NCBI GenBank assembly: GCA_019637615.1
Contig: JAHBVJ010000008.1
Coordinates: 62,001-126,000, forward strand
DNA from: Anaerolineae bacterium
GTDB lineage: Bacteria; Chloroflexota; Anaerolineae; Aggregatilineales; UBA2796
Direction of reading: 5' to 3'
DNA: 64,000 nucleotides
In this document: positions 42,727-52,203 of the stretch, one piece after another
Position numbering within the stretch: the stretch's first letter is position 1
How the letters are laid out: each line of letters opens with the position of its first letter
Notes under the pieces: model-generated
The model's input: only the letters and a program-made list of their open reading frames with translations
What the model was told of the DNA's origin: nothing
Database searches by the model: none
Position numbers and translations under genes: made by a program

Positions 42727-44754
42727 TCATTCCTCCGGCGGGACGTATCTCGGTTCGTTATCATCCACCACTTCACCCTCGATCACATCATCATCGCTCG
42801 GCGACGATTTCGGCGCGGAGAGCGGGCTAGGCCGCCCTGCCACCGGAATCGGTGATTTGGGGCTACTAGGCGCAGCCTGCTGATTCGGGCGCAGCGCAGG
42901 CAGATTACTGGTCGCTTTGCCTCCAGACGCAGCGCCTGTAGTAGGCGATTTCGGTGCGAACGGCGAGGCGAGCTTATCGCCGCCAGCCGTACCCGCCGGA
43001 CGCGCTGGGAAAGGTGACGAAGCAGGCTTATTCGTGCCTGCACCGAAGGGTGAGGCAGGGCGCGGCGTACCCAACGGTGCGGCAGGCTTGGCAGGTTCCT
43101 CCGCGTCCTTATCCTTCTCAGTGCTGCCGCTGGTCGTCGCCGCCGGACGCGCTGGGAAAGGTGACGAGGCAGGCTTGTTCGCGCCTGCACCGAAGGGTGA
43201 CGCAGGGCGCGGCGTGCCCAACGGTGCAGCGGGCTTGGCAGGCTCCTCCGCGTCCTTGTCCTTCTCAGTGCTGCCGCTGGTCGTCGCTGCTGGACGCGCA
43301 GGGAAGGGTGACGACGCTGGCTTGTTGGCTGTGCCTGCGCCGAAAGGTGCGGCAGGGCGCGGTGTGCCCAACGGTGAAGCGGGTTTGGCAGGTTCCTCGG
43401 CGTCTTTGTCCTTCTCCGTGCTGCCACTCGTCGTCGCCGCTGGACGGGCAGGGAAGGGTGAAGAGGCGGGCTTGTTAGCGGCTCCTACTCCGAAGGGTGA
43501 GGCAGGACGCGGCGTGCCCAGTGGCGTTGCTGGCTTGGCGGATACCTCAGCTTCCTTATCCTCGTCCTTGTCTTTCTGCGTTCCCAACGCCGCTGGTTTG
43601 GGGGCGGGCATACCACCAGATAGTGGCGTTGGCTTGGGCACGGGCAACCCGACAGGCTTGGCGGGTGCTTCATCGGGCAGGGGTTCTGTCATCTCGTCAG
43701 CCGTTGTGATGTGTTTGCCACCGCTCCCCAACGCGGCAGGTTTGGGCGGCGTGGCTGCTGCTGCCGGAGCACCAATCGCCGGACGGGAAGGCCGTTCCAC
43801 GGTGATCGGCTCGTCGGCAGGTCTGGTCGCGGGACGTGACTCTCCCGCCGGAACGGGCAGCGTCGTGATTGGGGAACGCATCTTGAAGCCGGGTTTACCG
43901 GGCGGGGCAGGCAGCGGCAACTGCAACTCAAACACCGATTTCGGCGGCACTTTGGCAGCCTTCGCGAGTTTGGATTCGGGCGGCGCATACTGAACTTCGC
44001 GATGCGTAATGGCGTTCAGCCCGCGTTCCACCAGCCACAACATGCTGCCCGCGATCACATCGATGAACAGCACCAAACCGAACACCGTCGTGAGGCCATA
44101 TACGATGGTGGCAACTGGCCCCATCATCAAGCGATAGACCGCCATCCAGATGCCGAATACCGCGAATACGCCGAGCAACGCGATCAGGATCGCGAACGGC
44201 AGCCACAATCCGCGCGCTTCCTTGCGTGACGGCAGCATTGTGTTGGCGATCCCGAACAAGATATATGACCACAGCACGAAATCGGGTCTACTGACCAGCT
44301 TTTGAAAGGCAGCGGAGATCACATAGAAATCGAGCGTGCGCAGTGAACCGATGAAATCCGTCCAGCCGAGCGCGAAATGCCCGATGATGATGGTCGCCAC
44401 GATGCCTACGCCCAACGGCACCAGATCAAGGATGGCGCGGTAAACCGGATTGATGATGAACCCGAAGTGGATGAAGCCGAGTTCGAAGGTGCCGTCTTGC
44501 TGTTCTTCGGGGAACAGCGTGAAATGCGTCGGCACTACGCGGAACATGCCCGCGATGATGTAGCGGCTGATCTCGTGGAGGAGCACACCCGGCAGCAGCA
44601 CTAGATAAAATAGCAGCGTTGCCGGGCCACGATCTCTGGCGATGAGGTAACCTACCCCGAACAGGTGGCGCTGAATAAAGCGCTGTACTCGATACAAACA
44701 GTACAGCACAATCGCCAACCCGAACCAAGGTAGGAATACATCAAACCCCGTCAT
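42727..44754 (-). CDS. Polytopic membrane protein with degenerate HExxH and tandem-repeat tail
   Basis: A 675-aa protein. The first about 245 residues hold six or seven membrane helices. LLPGVLLHEISRYIIAGMFRV resembles the active-site helix of M50-like membrane metalloproteases, but the motif is HEISR, so the second zinc His is missing. The C-terminal about 400 residues are low-complexity and cytoplasmic by charge, dominated by Pro, Ala, Ser and Lys. They include four tandem units of 49-50 residues (SSPFPARPAATTSGS, EKDKDAEEPAKPA, PLGTPRPASPFGAG). I know of related multi-pass proteins in Chloroflexota with HE-x-SHW at this site; function is unknown. It may be a scaffold rather than a protease. 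Confidence 0.55.
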   Translation of the reverse strand: MTGFDVFLPWFGLAIVLYCLYRVQRFIQRHLFGVGYLIARDRGPATLLFYLVLLPGVLLHEISRYIIAGMFRVVPTHFTLFPEEQQDGTFELGFIHFGFIINPVYRAILDLVPLGVGIVATIIIGHFALGWTDFIGSLRTLDFYVISAAFQKLVSRPDFVLWSYILFGIANTMLPSRKEARGLWLPFAILIALLGVFAVFGIWMAVYRLMMGPVATIVYGLTTVFGLVLFIDVIAGSMLWLVERGLNAITHREVQYAPPESKLAKAAKVPPKSVFELQLPLPAPPGKPGFKMRSPITTLPVPAGESRPATRPADEPITVERPSRPAIGAPAAAATPPKPAALGSGGKHITTADEMTEPLPDEAPAKPVGLPVPKPTPLSGGMPAPKPAALGTQKDKDEDKEAEVSAKPATPLGTPRPASPFGVGAANKPASSPFPARPAATTSGSTEKDKDAEEPAKPASPLGTPRPAAPFGAGTANKPASSPFPARPAATTSGSTEKDKDAEEPAKPAAPLGTPRPASPFGAGANKPASSPFPARPAATTSGSTEKDKDAEEPAKPAAPLGTPRPASPFGAGTNKPASSPFPARPAGTAGGDKLASPFAPKSPTTGAASGGKATSNLPALRPNQQAAPSSPKSPIPVAGRPSPLSAPKSSPSDDDVIEGEVVDDNEPRYVPPEE
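42994..43590 (-). repeat. Four tandem repeats of 147-150 bp inside the gene
   Basis: Equivalent bases occur at 42998, 43145, 43292 and 43442, giving periods of 147, 147 and 150 bp. The repeat keeps the reading frame and varies mostly by synonymous or conservative changes. Confidence 0.85.
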
Positions 44755-44799
44755 GGCTTCCGCACCTTTTGTGCGCCGCGTGCGCTCAGATCGTCGTCG

Positions 44800-45528
44800 T
44801 TATCCTTCGTAATTCGGAACACGCGGCAAATTCGCCCGTGCGCCGAACAGGTACGCGTTGCTGCGCCACAATATCCAGCCCTGTTGACCATTGATCTCGA
44901 TCAGTGCCCAGTCGCCGCGCTCGTTCAACGCGATCACGGGCACACGCTGCCCCTTGCCGAGGCCGCCGATCACCTTGGTGGAAGCCGCCGCGCCTTCATG
45001 TACCTCAACAGATTCAGAAAGAATCGCCGCGACGACGGCAGGGCTAGGATTGACCTGCGATTGATCAGCGGGCAGCGGATCGAGCGCGGGACGCTGCGAA
45101 CACTGATAGCTGATCGGGCCAAGCTGCGGCGACAGGGCATTGCCAACGCTGTCAACAGTATACGCGATCACGGCGACGGTGGTGCCTTCGCGCACTGCCG
45201 TAAAGTTCACCCGCGCCGCCACTTGCAGCGAACTGCCCACGTTGCCCTTGATGCGTGAGTAAACTAACGCTTCGCCCGGTTCGCCAAACACGCCATTGCC
45301 GTTGGAATCGACGCCAAACGCGACGTAATAGGGCGCGGTGCCTTCTGCGAATCCATCATAATTGACATAGGCGGTCACGCTGGCACACGAACGTCGATGC
45401 AGCGTCAGTTTGGTGATCTCAGCCTTGGCGGGGGTCTGAGCGCTGAAGAGAGCCGCCGCGCCAATGACGAACACTAAAGCGGGACGCGCCGCTCGTGTTA
45501 ACAACATGCGTGGTACTCGAAAGTTCAT
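44800..45528 (-). CDS. Secreted SH3-like domain protein
   Basis: A 242-aa exported protein with a Sec signal peptide (about 1-37, ending near AKAEI). A beta-rich domain follows (about 40-140, with RSCASVTAYVNYDGFAEG and FGVDSNGNGVFGEPGEA), then a bacterial SH3 domain (about 160-230, with VEVHEGAAASTKVIGGLGKG and WALIEINGQQGWILW). Such SH3b domains usually bind cell-wall or other surface ligands. I start at 45528, which has AAGGA 7 bases upstream; the longer frame from 45549 lacks one. It lies upstream of the repeat-tailed membrane protein gene on the same strand (45-bp gap), so they are probably co-transcribed. Confidence 0.7.
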   Translation of the reverse strand: MNFRVPRMLLTRAARPALVFVIGAAALFSAQTPAKAEITKLTLHRRSCASVTAYVNYDGFAEGTAPYYVAFGVDSNGNGVFGEPGEALVYSRIKGNVGSSLQVAARVNFTAVREGTTVAVIAYTVDSVGNALSPQLGPISYQCSQRPALDPLPADQSQVNPSPAVVAAILSESVEVHEGAAASTKVIGGLGKGQRVPVIALNERGDWALIEINGQQGWILWRSNAYLFGARANLPRVPNYEG

Positions 45529-45776
45529 CCGTGGTTCCTTTCCGGGCACGCCCCCATGTAGGGCGAGACTAGCCCCGACCGATGACGCAATTGTACACGC
45601 GCCTTTCGCCTCTCCGCCAACGGTTGCCCTACGTGAACAACACTCATTAGCGCGAATTGCCTAGGAACGTGATAATACATAGCATGAACTCACCCGCGTG
45701 ATGTTCAGCGTGTTAAATGTATCATCCTCTAACTCTGTTTGAGCAGAACGGAGCTTTGTGACAGCAAGGTTGCAAC

Positions 45777-47117
45777 GTGTCGCGGATCACCAGAGATACT
45801 CAGGCAGCGGGAACACCGCCTTCGCTTCAGCAGTCAATTCTCAGCAACGCAGGTTGGTTATTGGTGTCCTTAGCGACTGCCGTGTTCGTATGGTATTTGG
45901 CAACTTCTGTACAAAATCCCGTCGTCCAGCAGCGCCTGAATCAGCGCGTCCCGATTGAAGTCCGGCTGCCCGAAGGCTACATCGTTGTCCAGCGCACGTC
46001 GGAAACCGCCCTCGTCACCGTCCGTACTCTGCAATCGATCTGGAACGAACTCGGTCAGGATGATATCAAAATCGTCGCGGATTTTTCCGATTTGCAACTG
46101 CCTACCGATGGTCAACCCGTCGAACGCAGCATCCAACTTCAAGGCAGCCTGATCAATCGGCGCGGCGTGGTCATGGACATTACGCCGAAGTTTCTGCGCG
46201 TGACGCTGGCCGTGCGCGGCGAAAAACTGGTCACCGTCAACATCATCCCCTCGCAAGAACTGCCGGTTGGCTTCGTGACCACCGAGATCACGCCGAGCGA
46301 CACGCAGGTCAAGATCATTGGCCCCAAATCGATGGTGGATAAGGTAGCGGAAGCCCGCGCCAGCGTCAGCCTTCAGAATCAGACGGCTCCCTTCGTCCGC
46401 AATCTGACGTTGACTCCGCTCGACTCCGACGGCAATCCCGTCACGGGGGTGACCGTGCAGCCGAGTGAAGTCACGGTTAAGGTGACCATCCAAGAGCGTG
46501 ATGATGTCACAGGTCTGCAAGTGGTGCCCAATTACACGGGCACGCTGCCGGATGGCTACCAGCTCAAGAGCGATAGTTGGTCGCCCCGCCGCATTTTTGT
46601 GCGTGGCGATCAAGATGTCATCGCGGCGATGAACGGCACCATCTCTACTGAAGCCATCGATCTCTCGCCGCATACGCAAACCTTCACGCAGAGCGTGCGG
46701 TTGAAGCTGCCCGAAGGCGTCACCATGCCCGATCCGAGCGACGTAACCATCACCGTCGTGATCGAGCCAGTGCTGATCACGCGGGAATTCGCGGGCATCC
46801 TCGTCCAACCACAGGGGCTTGATCCCGCCGACTACTCCATCGCGCTCAAGCCGGATCGCGTGCGGGTACGCGTCACGGGGCCGCAAGCCATCGTCGCCAA
46901 CCTGAAAGACAGCGACATCAGTGTCTACGCACCGTTGAACGGGTTAGCAGCGGGCACGCACATCGTCACCGTGCAAGGCTCGGTGTCCGCGCCTGAACTT
47001 TCCGGCGGCGGGATCGAGATACCCGAAAATCAGGTGGAAGTCACCATCATCGCGCATAACCCGACGCCAACACCGACGATCTTGCCCGACCTGCTGGAGA
47101 CGCCAGTGCAGCGCTAA
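45777..47117 (+). CDS. YbbR-domain protein (CdaR-like)
   Basis: A 446-aa protein with one membrane helix (about 24-43, GWLLVSLATAVFVWYLATS) and three or four external YbbR repeats. Each repeat has the pattern of a strand-turn, e.g. VTVNIIPSQELPVGFVTTEI...VKIIGPKSMVDKV and VRVRVTGPQAIVANL. YbbR/CdaR proteins regulate the diadenylate cyclase CdaA in Firmicutes. Here no cdaA is adjacent, so partnership is only inference. The GTG at 45777 has AAGG upstream. It converges with the GT39 gene at 47120 with a 2-bp gap. Confidence 0.87.
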   Translation: MSRITRDTQAAGTPPSLQQSILSNAGWLLVSLATAVFVWYLATSVQNPVVQQRLNQRVPIEVRLPEGYIVVQRTSETALVTVRTLQSIWNELGQDDIKIVADFSDLQLPTDGQPVERSIQLQGSLINRRGVVMDITPKFLRVTLAVRGEKLVTVNIIPSQELPVGFVTTEITPSDTQVKIIGPKSMVDKVAEARASVSLQNQTAPFVRNLTLTPLDSDGNPVTGVTVQPSEVTVKVTIQERDDVTGLQVVPNYTGTLPDGYQLKSDSWSPRRIFVRGDQDVIAAMNGTISTEAIDLSPHTQTFTQSVRLKLPEGVTMPDPSDVTITVVIEPVLITREFAGILVQPQGLDPADYSIALKPDRVRVRVTGPQAIVANLKDSDISVYAPLNGLAAGTHIVTVQGSVSAPELSGGGIEIPENQVEVTIIAHNPTPTPTILPDLLETPVQR

Positions 47118-47119
47118 CG

Positions 47120-49465
47120 TTATTTGGGGACGAATTTAACCCGTGTCAGATACACGTAATCGTCCGCCATACCACCGTCGGGTGTGATCACGCGCAGACG
47201 CCGGAACTGCTGACCATCGGACGACTCGACCAACTGGTACATCCCTACGCTCAATTGCCAAGTGTCCAGCGGCGCGTCGGCTGGAATCGTGAAGGTATGC
47301 TTATCCTCGATGATCTCGTCCGGCCTCCATGTGCTGGTCGGGCGCGTCCATTCGGCGGGCATCCCGTCATGACTGGCGAAAACGTTGGTCGTGTTCGGCT
47401 GCAAAATCTGCACGAACACGCGATAATCCGTTGTCAGCGGGCGTTTGCCGCGCCAGTACAGAGTTACCGTCACCTCATCGCCTTGCCGCATCACCAGCTT
47501 CGAGATGTCATAGCCGACCAATTCGGCCTCGTCGCCAAAATTGACCGACATCGGATTCGGCGCGTTAAGCGTCGAAGGGCGTGGCTGGACATGAATCCGC
47601 CCGATTTCACGCATCCCTTCTGGATCGCCGTCCGTAACCGACATCCGTTCGCCAGAGCGCGGATCGTAAAAACCCAACTGGGCGGTGAGCGTTTGCGGCG
47701 CGACGGCATAGTCGGGAATTCGGATGGCAAACGTGTTGCGCAAGCTGATCATGCCAGTTCCGCCAGCCTTGAACTGTGATCGAACGGCCTTGCTCAATAG
47801 CCGTGTCGGCAGTTGCCCCTGTCCCAAGTACACATCGCGCTGCGCCACGATCAACCCGTCATCGTTCACTAGATGAACGAAAACCGTCCAATCTCTGGTC
47901 AATGTGGCCGCTACAGGGAGGCTGAATAGCTGGCAAAATGTAGCATATTCACCCACTTGCACCGTGACATCGAACGTGGCGGGGCACTGCGCATCCTCGG
48001 AGTCGCCAACAGCGATGTAATTCTGGTTTGCTGTGCTCGGCATGGTCTCATAGAAACGCGAACCGCCGGATTCAATGCTGGCAGCATCAGTTATTGTGAA
48101 AACAGGCCAACGATACGCGGCGATCAGCAGCACCGCCGCGATCACCGATGCCCCTGCAAACCATGAGCCGCTTATCACCAACAGACCAGTTTTTAGGCGT
48201 GGCACCCACCTCCCGATCCGCCACAAGCCGACTGCCATCCACAGGCTGATCGGTGCGATGGCGGCGAACATTAACCGTCCTTGTGATGCCCACGTTTCGC
48301 TCGTCCAACGGAGCAATCCGACGAACAGCACCACGATCCACAGCAGCGTGATCAGCCGCCCAACCACGATCGCACGTGATGTGCCGGAGTCGGACATTTT
48401 CCGCGTTGGTACGATGCAGCCGACGATGCCTACTGCTGCGATCCCGTTGAAGACCGTGTACATCCACAGCGGTAGCGGCACATTCAGCCCACCGAAAAAG
48501 CCCCAATAGCTCATCAGGAAGGTGTCGCGCTCACTCCATAACTGCGCCCAGTTGGCGGGGATGGTACGGCGTCCCACGATGTCGAGGAAGACGTTCAGGC
48601 CAGTCGGATCGCCGTAAAGCTGCCAGTTGCGCACGTACCACCAGCCCGCGATCGCGATGGTCAACCCGCCCGTGATCACCGCCCCGCGCACAAACATACG
48701 CCAATCGCGCAGTCGATAGGCCAACACCGCCAACACCAGCGCGATCAGCGGCAGGAAAAAGCCGATGTTGAATTTGGCTAACATGCCTGCGCCCGCCATC
48801 ACGCCGATGTAAACCAGCGTGCGGATCGGCGGCGCATCTGTCCGCTTGAGCAGCCGGATCACTTCCACCAGCAGCACACTAGCGACCGCCGTCGAGAGGT
48901 TGTCGTTGTTGACACTGCCGCTGATGAACAGGAACATCGGATTGAAAGCTGTGAACGATGCCGCGCCGAGCCAGATTGCACGCCGTTCGGGGAACAGTTC
49001 TTCCGCCAGCCGATACGTCATGGCAACAGTGACCGCGCCGAGCGCGACCGACAGCAGCCGCACTACATGCAGCGCCAGAATCGTACCCTTCCATGGGAAT
49101 GCTTCCACCGCCGGATCATGGATCGCCATGTTGTAGTTGCCGTCGGGCACGATCACGCCGATGTCCGCGTGCGGGTTGATCCAGCGCGCCGTGTCGATGT
49201 CCGACGTGTCGATCCAGAAGGTGAGCACCGCGCCCATCATGTAATACAATGGCGGCTGACTGCCTTCCTGACGCCACGCCGTCACCTGACCGGGCACTTG
49301 TACGGGCAGCGCCAACCGATTATCCGCCAGCGTCTTGACCATCGGGTAATGCCACTGTTCATCGGAGGCTTCCCACGGCGGCGTGATGAGGCTGTAAGCG
49401 CTGGCGACGACGATATAGACGATGAGCAGCGCGGCGAGTGGTTGGGCGGCGATCCGTTTCAGCAT
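47120..49465 (-). CDS. Large GT-C-type membrane protein (GT39/DUF2142-like)
   Basis: A 781-aa polytopic protein. The first extracytoplasmic loop contains TPPWEASDEQWHYPMVKTLAD, the acidic ASDE-x-x-H motif of GT-C glycosyltransferases. A second conserved-looking block, FNPMFLFISGSVNNDNLSTA, matches the DUF2142/PMT_2 group. About 12 membrane segments occupy residues 1-470; the remaining about 300 residues form an external beta-rich domain (e.g. VTVTLYWRGKRPLTTDYRVF, a phrase common at the C-terminus of Chloroflexota GT39 proteins). Probably a polyprenyl-phosphate sugar transferase; acceptor unknown. Confidence 0.77.
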   Translation of the reverse strand: MLKRIAAQPLAALLIVYIVVASAYSLITPPWEASDEQWHYPMVKTLADNRLALPVQVPGQVTAWRQEGSQPPLYYMMGAVLTFWIDTSDIDTARWINPHADIGVIVPDGNYNMAIHDPAVEAFPWKGTILALHVVRLLSVALGAVTVAMTYRLAEELFPERRAIWLGAASFTAFNPMFLFISGSVNNDNLSTAVASVLLVEVIRLLKRTDAPPIRTLVYIGVMAGAGMLAKFNIGFFLPLIALVLAVLAYRLRDWRMFVRGAVITGGLTIAIAGWWYVRNWQLYGDPTGLNVFLDIVGRRTIPANWAQLWSERDTFLMSYWGFFGGLNVPLPLWMYTVFNGIAAVGIVGCIVPTRKMSDSGTSRAIVVGRLITLLWIVVLFVGLLRWTSETWASQGRLMFAAIAPISLWMAVGLWRIGRWVPRLKTGLLVISGSWFAGASVIAAVLLIAAYRWPVFTITDAASIESGGSRFYETMPSTANQNYIAVGDSEDAQCPATFDVTVQVGEYATFCQLFSLPVAATLTRDWTVFVHLVNDDGLIVAQRDVYLGQGQLPTRLLSKAVRSQFKAGGTGMISLRNTFAIRIPDYAVAPQTLTAQLGFYDPRSGERMSVTDGDPEGMREIGRIHVQPRPSTLNAPNPMSVNFGDEAELVGYDISKLVMRQGDEVTVTLYWRGKRPLTTDYRVFVQILQPNTTNVFASHDGMPAEWTRPTSTWRPDEIIEDKHTFTIPADAPLDTWQLSVGMYQLVESSDGQQFRRLRVITPDGGMADDYVYLTRVKFVPK

Positions 49466-49677
49466 TCAGCGTATTTCTCTTCATAGCGAATTAGGCGGGT
49501 AAGTGTAGCGCCGTTAGCTTGATCCCGCGCTGACGATTGGCGGGCGCTGTACCGCATTTCTCCACAGGTTTTGCACAACCCTTAAGCAGGAACTCAACAA
49601 TTTTCCTGTAGAAATCAATAGAGTATTGGCGAGAGCAGCGTCCCTTGCTCTACGCCGCGATTGAAACAGGAGCAGTT

Positions 49678-50928
49678 ATGCAGAAACGAACCTTGGTACG
49701 CTTATTCACTCTGGTCGCTTGTCTCGCCGCGTGGAGCGTCGCCACGCCTACCGCGACTCAGGCACAAGGAACAGAGACGATCACCCTGACCGATGCCAGC
49801 ATCGTCCCGCAAAGCGTGATCTACGACGCGGCGGCAGGCACCTTTTTGGTTGGCTCGACCGCCAAGGGCACGATCTACGCCGTCGCACCAGATGGCAGCA
49901 CCACGGCCTTCATCGAAGATTCAGAGATGACGGCGACGGTGGGGATGTATCTCGACACGGCGAGCAACAAATTGTATGTAGTTGATTCGAGTATAGCGCG
50001 GCAGATGTTGGGGCGGACGCGCGGCGGCTTTGGCGGCAGACAACCCTCCGCCGATGGCACGCCACAAGCGGGCAACCCACCCAACGGGCAACAACCAAGT
50101 GACGGCACGCCGCAGCCCGGTGGACAACCGCCTACCGATGGCACGTCACAGCCGGGGCAGCCACCGACGATGGGTAATTTCAATGCGACCATCGCGCTGT
50201 TCGTCTTTGATCTCAACACCAAGCAGCGAGTGTTGAAGGCCGATCTGACCACCGTTGCCGCGCAGCAAGGCTTGCGCCTCGCCTATGATGTGGCGCTCGA
50301 TAAAGACGGTAACGCCTACGTGACCGATAGCATGGCGGGCGCGGTCTATCGCATCGATCCACAGGGCACGCTGGCCTACCTGAGCGATCCCAAATTCCAG
50401 ACGATGGGCATGATGGGCGGCGCACCCGGTCAGGGCGATCCCAACCAGAATAACGGGCAGGGCGGCACGCCTTCTGATCAAGGCGGTGCGCCGGGGCAGG
50501 GTGGATTCGGGCGTTTCGGCGGCTTGGGTCTCACTGGCATCGTGTATCATCCCGACGGCTACCTGATCCTCGCGCAAGCCTCCGATGGCAAGCTGTTCAA
50601 GATTCCGTTGGATAATCCGCAAAACGTGACCGAGATCACGCTGCCGGAAGCGGTAACGGGCGCACGCGGCATCACCTTGACGGCGGACGGTAAATTACTG
50701 GTCGCCACCAGCCAAGAAAAAACCGTGTATGTGATCAGCAGCGCGGATCAATGGGCGACAGCGACCATAGACAAGAAGATCACGGTTGAAATTGGCGCGT
50801 CCGACATCACGCTGAAAGATGGCGAGGTGTGGGTGCTCGAATCCGGCACAGCAGCGGCGCAAACAGGGTCAGACCAAACTACGCCGACAGTCAGCAGCGC
50901 GACTCTAACTCGGATCGCGTTGAACTGA
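49678..50928 (+). CDS. Secreted SMP-30/NHL-like propeller with Gly/Pro/Gln-rich inserts
   Basis: A 417-aa protein. The ATG at 49678 has AGGAG 6 bases upstream and opens a clear Sec signal peptide (about 1-29, ending ATQAQG). The mature part has propeller-like strands: IVPQSVIYDAAAGTFLVGST, GTIYAVAPDGS, VALDKDGNAYVTDSMAGAVYRID and GIVYHPDGYLILAQASDGKLFK. Two low-complexity inserts rich in Gly, Pro, Gln and Asp (about 115-170 and 245-280) interrupt the blades. The family resembles gluconolactonase-like and Vgb-like proteins; no catalytic residues can be assigned. It stands alone. Confidence 0.65.
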   Translation: MQKRTLVRLFTLVACLAAWSVATPTATQAQGTETITLTDASIVPQSVIYDAAAGTFLVGSTAKGTIYAVAPDGSTTAFIEDSEMTATVGMYLDTASNKLYVVDSSIARQMLGRTRGGFGGRQPSADGTPQAGNPPNGQQPSDGTPQPGGQPPTDGTSQPGQPPTMGNFNATIALFVFDLNTKQRVLKADLTTVAAQQGLRLAYDVALDKDGNAYVTDSMAGAVYRIDPQGTLAYLSDPKFQTMGMMGGAPGQGDPNQNNGQGGTPSDQGGAPGQGGFGRFGGLGLTGIVYHPDGYLILAQASDGKLFKIPLDNPQNVTEITLPEAVTGARGITLTADGKLLVATSQEKTVYVISSADQWATATIDKKITVEIGASDITLKDGEVWVLESGTAAAQTGSDQTTPTVSSATLTRIALN

Positions 50929-50946
50929 ATTACGAGTAACCTCAAT

Positions 50947-50969
50947 GCCCGACGCGTTCGTCGTCGGGC
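50947..50969. repeat. GCCCGACG...CGTCGGGC hairpin
   Basis: A stem (GCCCGACG/CGTCGGGC) 18 bp after the preceding stop. The stem sequence equals that of the second hairpin of the dispersed palindromic element, but the first hairpin is missing, so it is a partial copy or a convergent terminator. Confidence 0.5.
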
Positions 50970-51004
50970 GTATCCTCTTGCTCCCATGATCCTAGTTTTG
51001 GGAA

Positions 51005-51196
51005 CTATCCCTCGCTTGACACATTGTTATTGAATGAGACAACGGAATCAATCAAATCAGACTTGGATCTTTTTATAGATGTACCGTGTTCCAAGCACTT
51101 CACGAACCTGCACATCAAAACCTTCGCCATGATAACCACGCATAGCTGCTCTGGTTCGCCATTAATTAAGTCCACAATAGGAAACTCAATGGGCAT
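51005..51196 (-). CDS. Small hypothetical protein
   Basis: A 63-aa ORF beginning MPIEFPIVDLINGEPEQLCV. The only support is AAGGA eight bases before the ATG at 51196 and the absence of another gene here. It has three Cys and a basic middle part (SIKRSK). No family is recognised, and it might be a fragment of a longer lost gene. Confidence 0.35.
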   Translation of the reverse strand: MPIEFPIVDLINGEPEQLCVVIMAKVLMCRFVKCLEHGTSIKRSKSDLIDSVVSFNNNVSSEG

Positions 51197-51271
51197 GAGA
51201 AGAGTCCTTCTCCATCTCTGCACGTAGGGTGAAGATAAGCTTTGTCCCGTTTGTCGTTTACGAAAACTCGG

Positions 51272-51736
51272 CTAATCTCGACCACATAGCGGAGTCATCG
51301 GATCATTGAGCAATAAGCTAACAGTATAGGTATTGACCGCCTCTCCCTCCTCTAGTTCTACATAAAAAACGTCGATAGGCGGGTAATAAAATTCACCAGT
51401 TATTTCTAGAAAGCTACGATATGGCTCATGTCGCCAACCAGTTTGGCTGAATGCCTGAACTAATTCTGACCACGACCGGCTACTCTTGTAAGTCCAGCCA
51501 TCGTATCCATAGAGACAGAAATTAGTTTTATCTATGGCGTAATGATTCTCTCCAAGCAATTCGTCGTTTGCGCTAAGCATCGAAATTATTCTTACTATGG
51601 ATTGCTTTTGGGCTTCGCGAGCAGGTATATCGAAAAGTTGGGCTTTCAGGTCAGATGACAAAAACCACATGACGCTAAGAATGGCCGTGACAATAACGAA
51701 CGAGACACCTACTTTAACCCTTGTTCGTCTGGTCAT
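51272..51736 (-). CDS. Single-pass membrane protein of unknown function
   Basis: A 154-aa protein: basic N-terminus (TRRTRVK), one membrane helix (about 9-27) and an external domain. The domain contains NFCLYGYDGWTYKSSRSWSEL and ends PMTPLCGRD, giving one possible disulphide. AT-richer than flanking genes and not recognised. It shares the one-helix-plus-small-external-domain design of the 3788, 39957 and 61024 genes but no visible homology. Confidence 0.55.
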   Translation of the reverse strand: MTRRTRVKVGVSFVIVTAILSVMWFLSSDLKAQLFDIPAREAQKQSIVRIISMLSANDELLGENHYAIDKTNFCLYGYDGWTYKSSRSWSELVQAFSQTGWRHEPYRSFLEITGEFYYPPIDVFYVELEEGEAVNTYTVSLLLNDPMTPLCGRD

Positions 51737-52203
51737 ATTAAGGTCGTGGCTCCTGAAATTTTACATGTAGGTTAGAAATCGCTCACTACAATAATAGATT
51801 CAAATTTTGCGTTTGCACTTGTCCTTAACATGAGCCAAGGTAGTTTGTTGCTCATCAGTTTTTCCACTAACTTCTCATCAAATGCAAGCTCTTTGTTACT
51901 TTCCAAGAGCACATTAAAAGCTTTCGCTCACTTGGGTTATATGGACATGATCCTCCCGATTGTCCACGCCCCCCATTGATCTCCCCTTCTATCTGTCGTA
52001 CGCTCAAAAGCGCCTTTAAGCGCACGAGAACGACGCTTACAAACTCAGATAATCGCTCTGTTCAGGTGGGGCATATGCCAGCGTCAAACAGGACTTTCAA
52101 CACCTAGCCTGCCCCAGATGGCCTCCAATCAAGTTTTTCCCTACTGCTATAATCGTGTGTATGCAATCAGCACAATCTTTTAGGGGTAAGAGGAGAAAAT
52201 ACG
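51737..52203. other. Intergenic region with a -10-like box
   Basis: No gene is supported in 467 bp. A TATAAT box at 52148-52153 could serve the DUF1801 gene, but no good -35 hexamer is found at the right distance. GAGGAG precedes the ATG at 52204. Confidence 0.4.

Noticed and set aside
42917..43993. A 358-codon plus-strand frame antisense to the repeat-tailed membrane protein
   Set aside because: It is Gly/Ala-rich only because it mirrors the Pro/Ala repeats of the opposite strand; no start signal.
45870..46886. A 338-codon frame antisense to the YbbR gene
   Set aside because: Shadow of a repeat-domain gene with good homology on the other strand.
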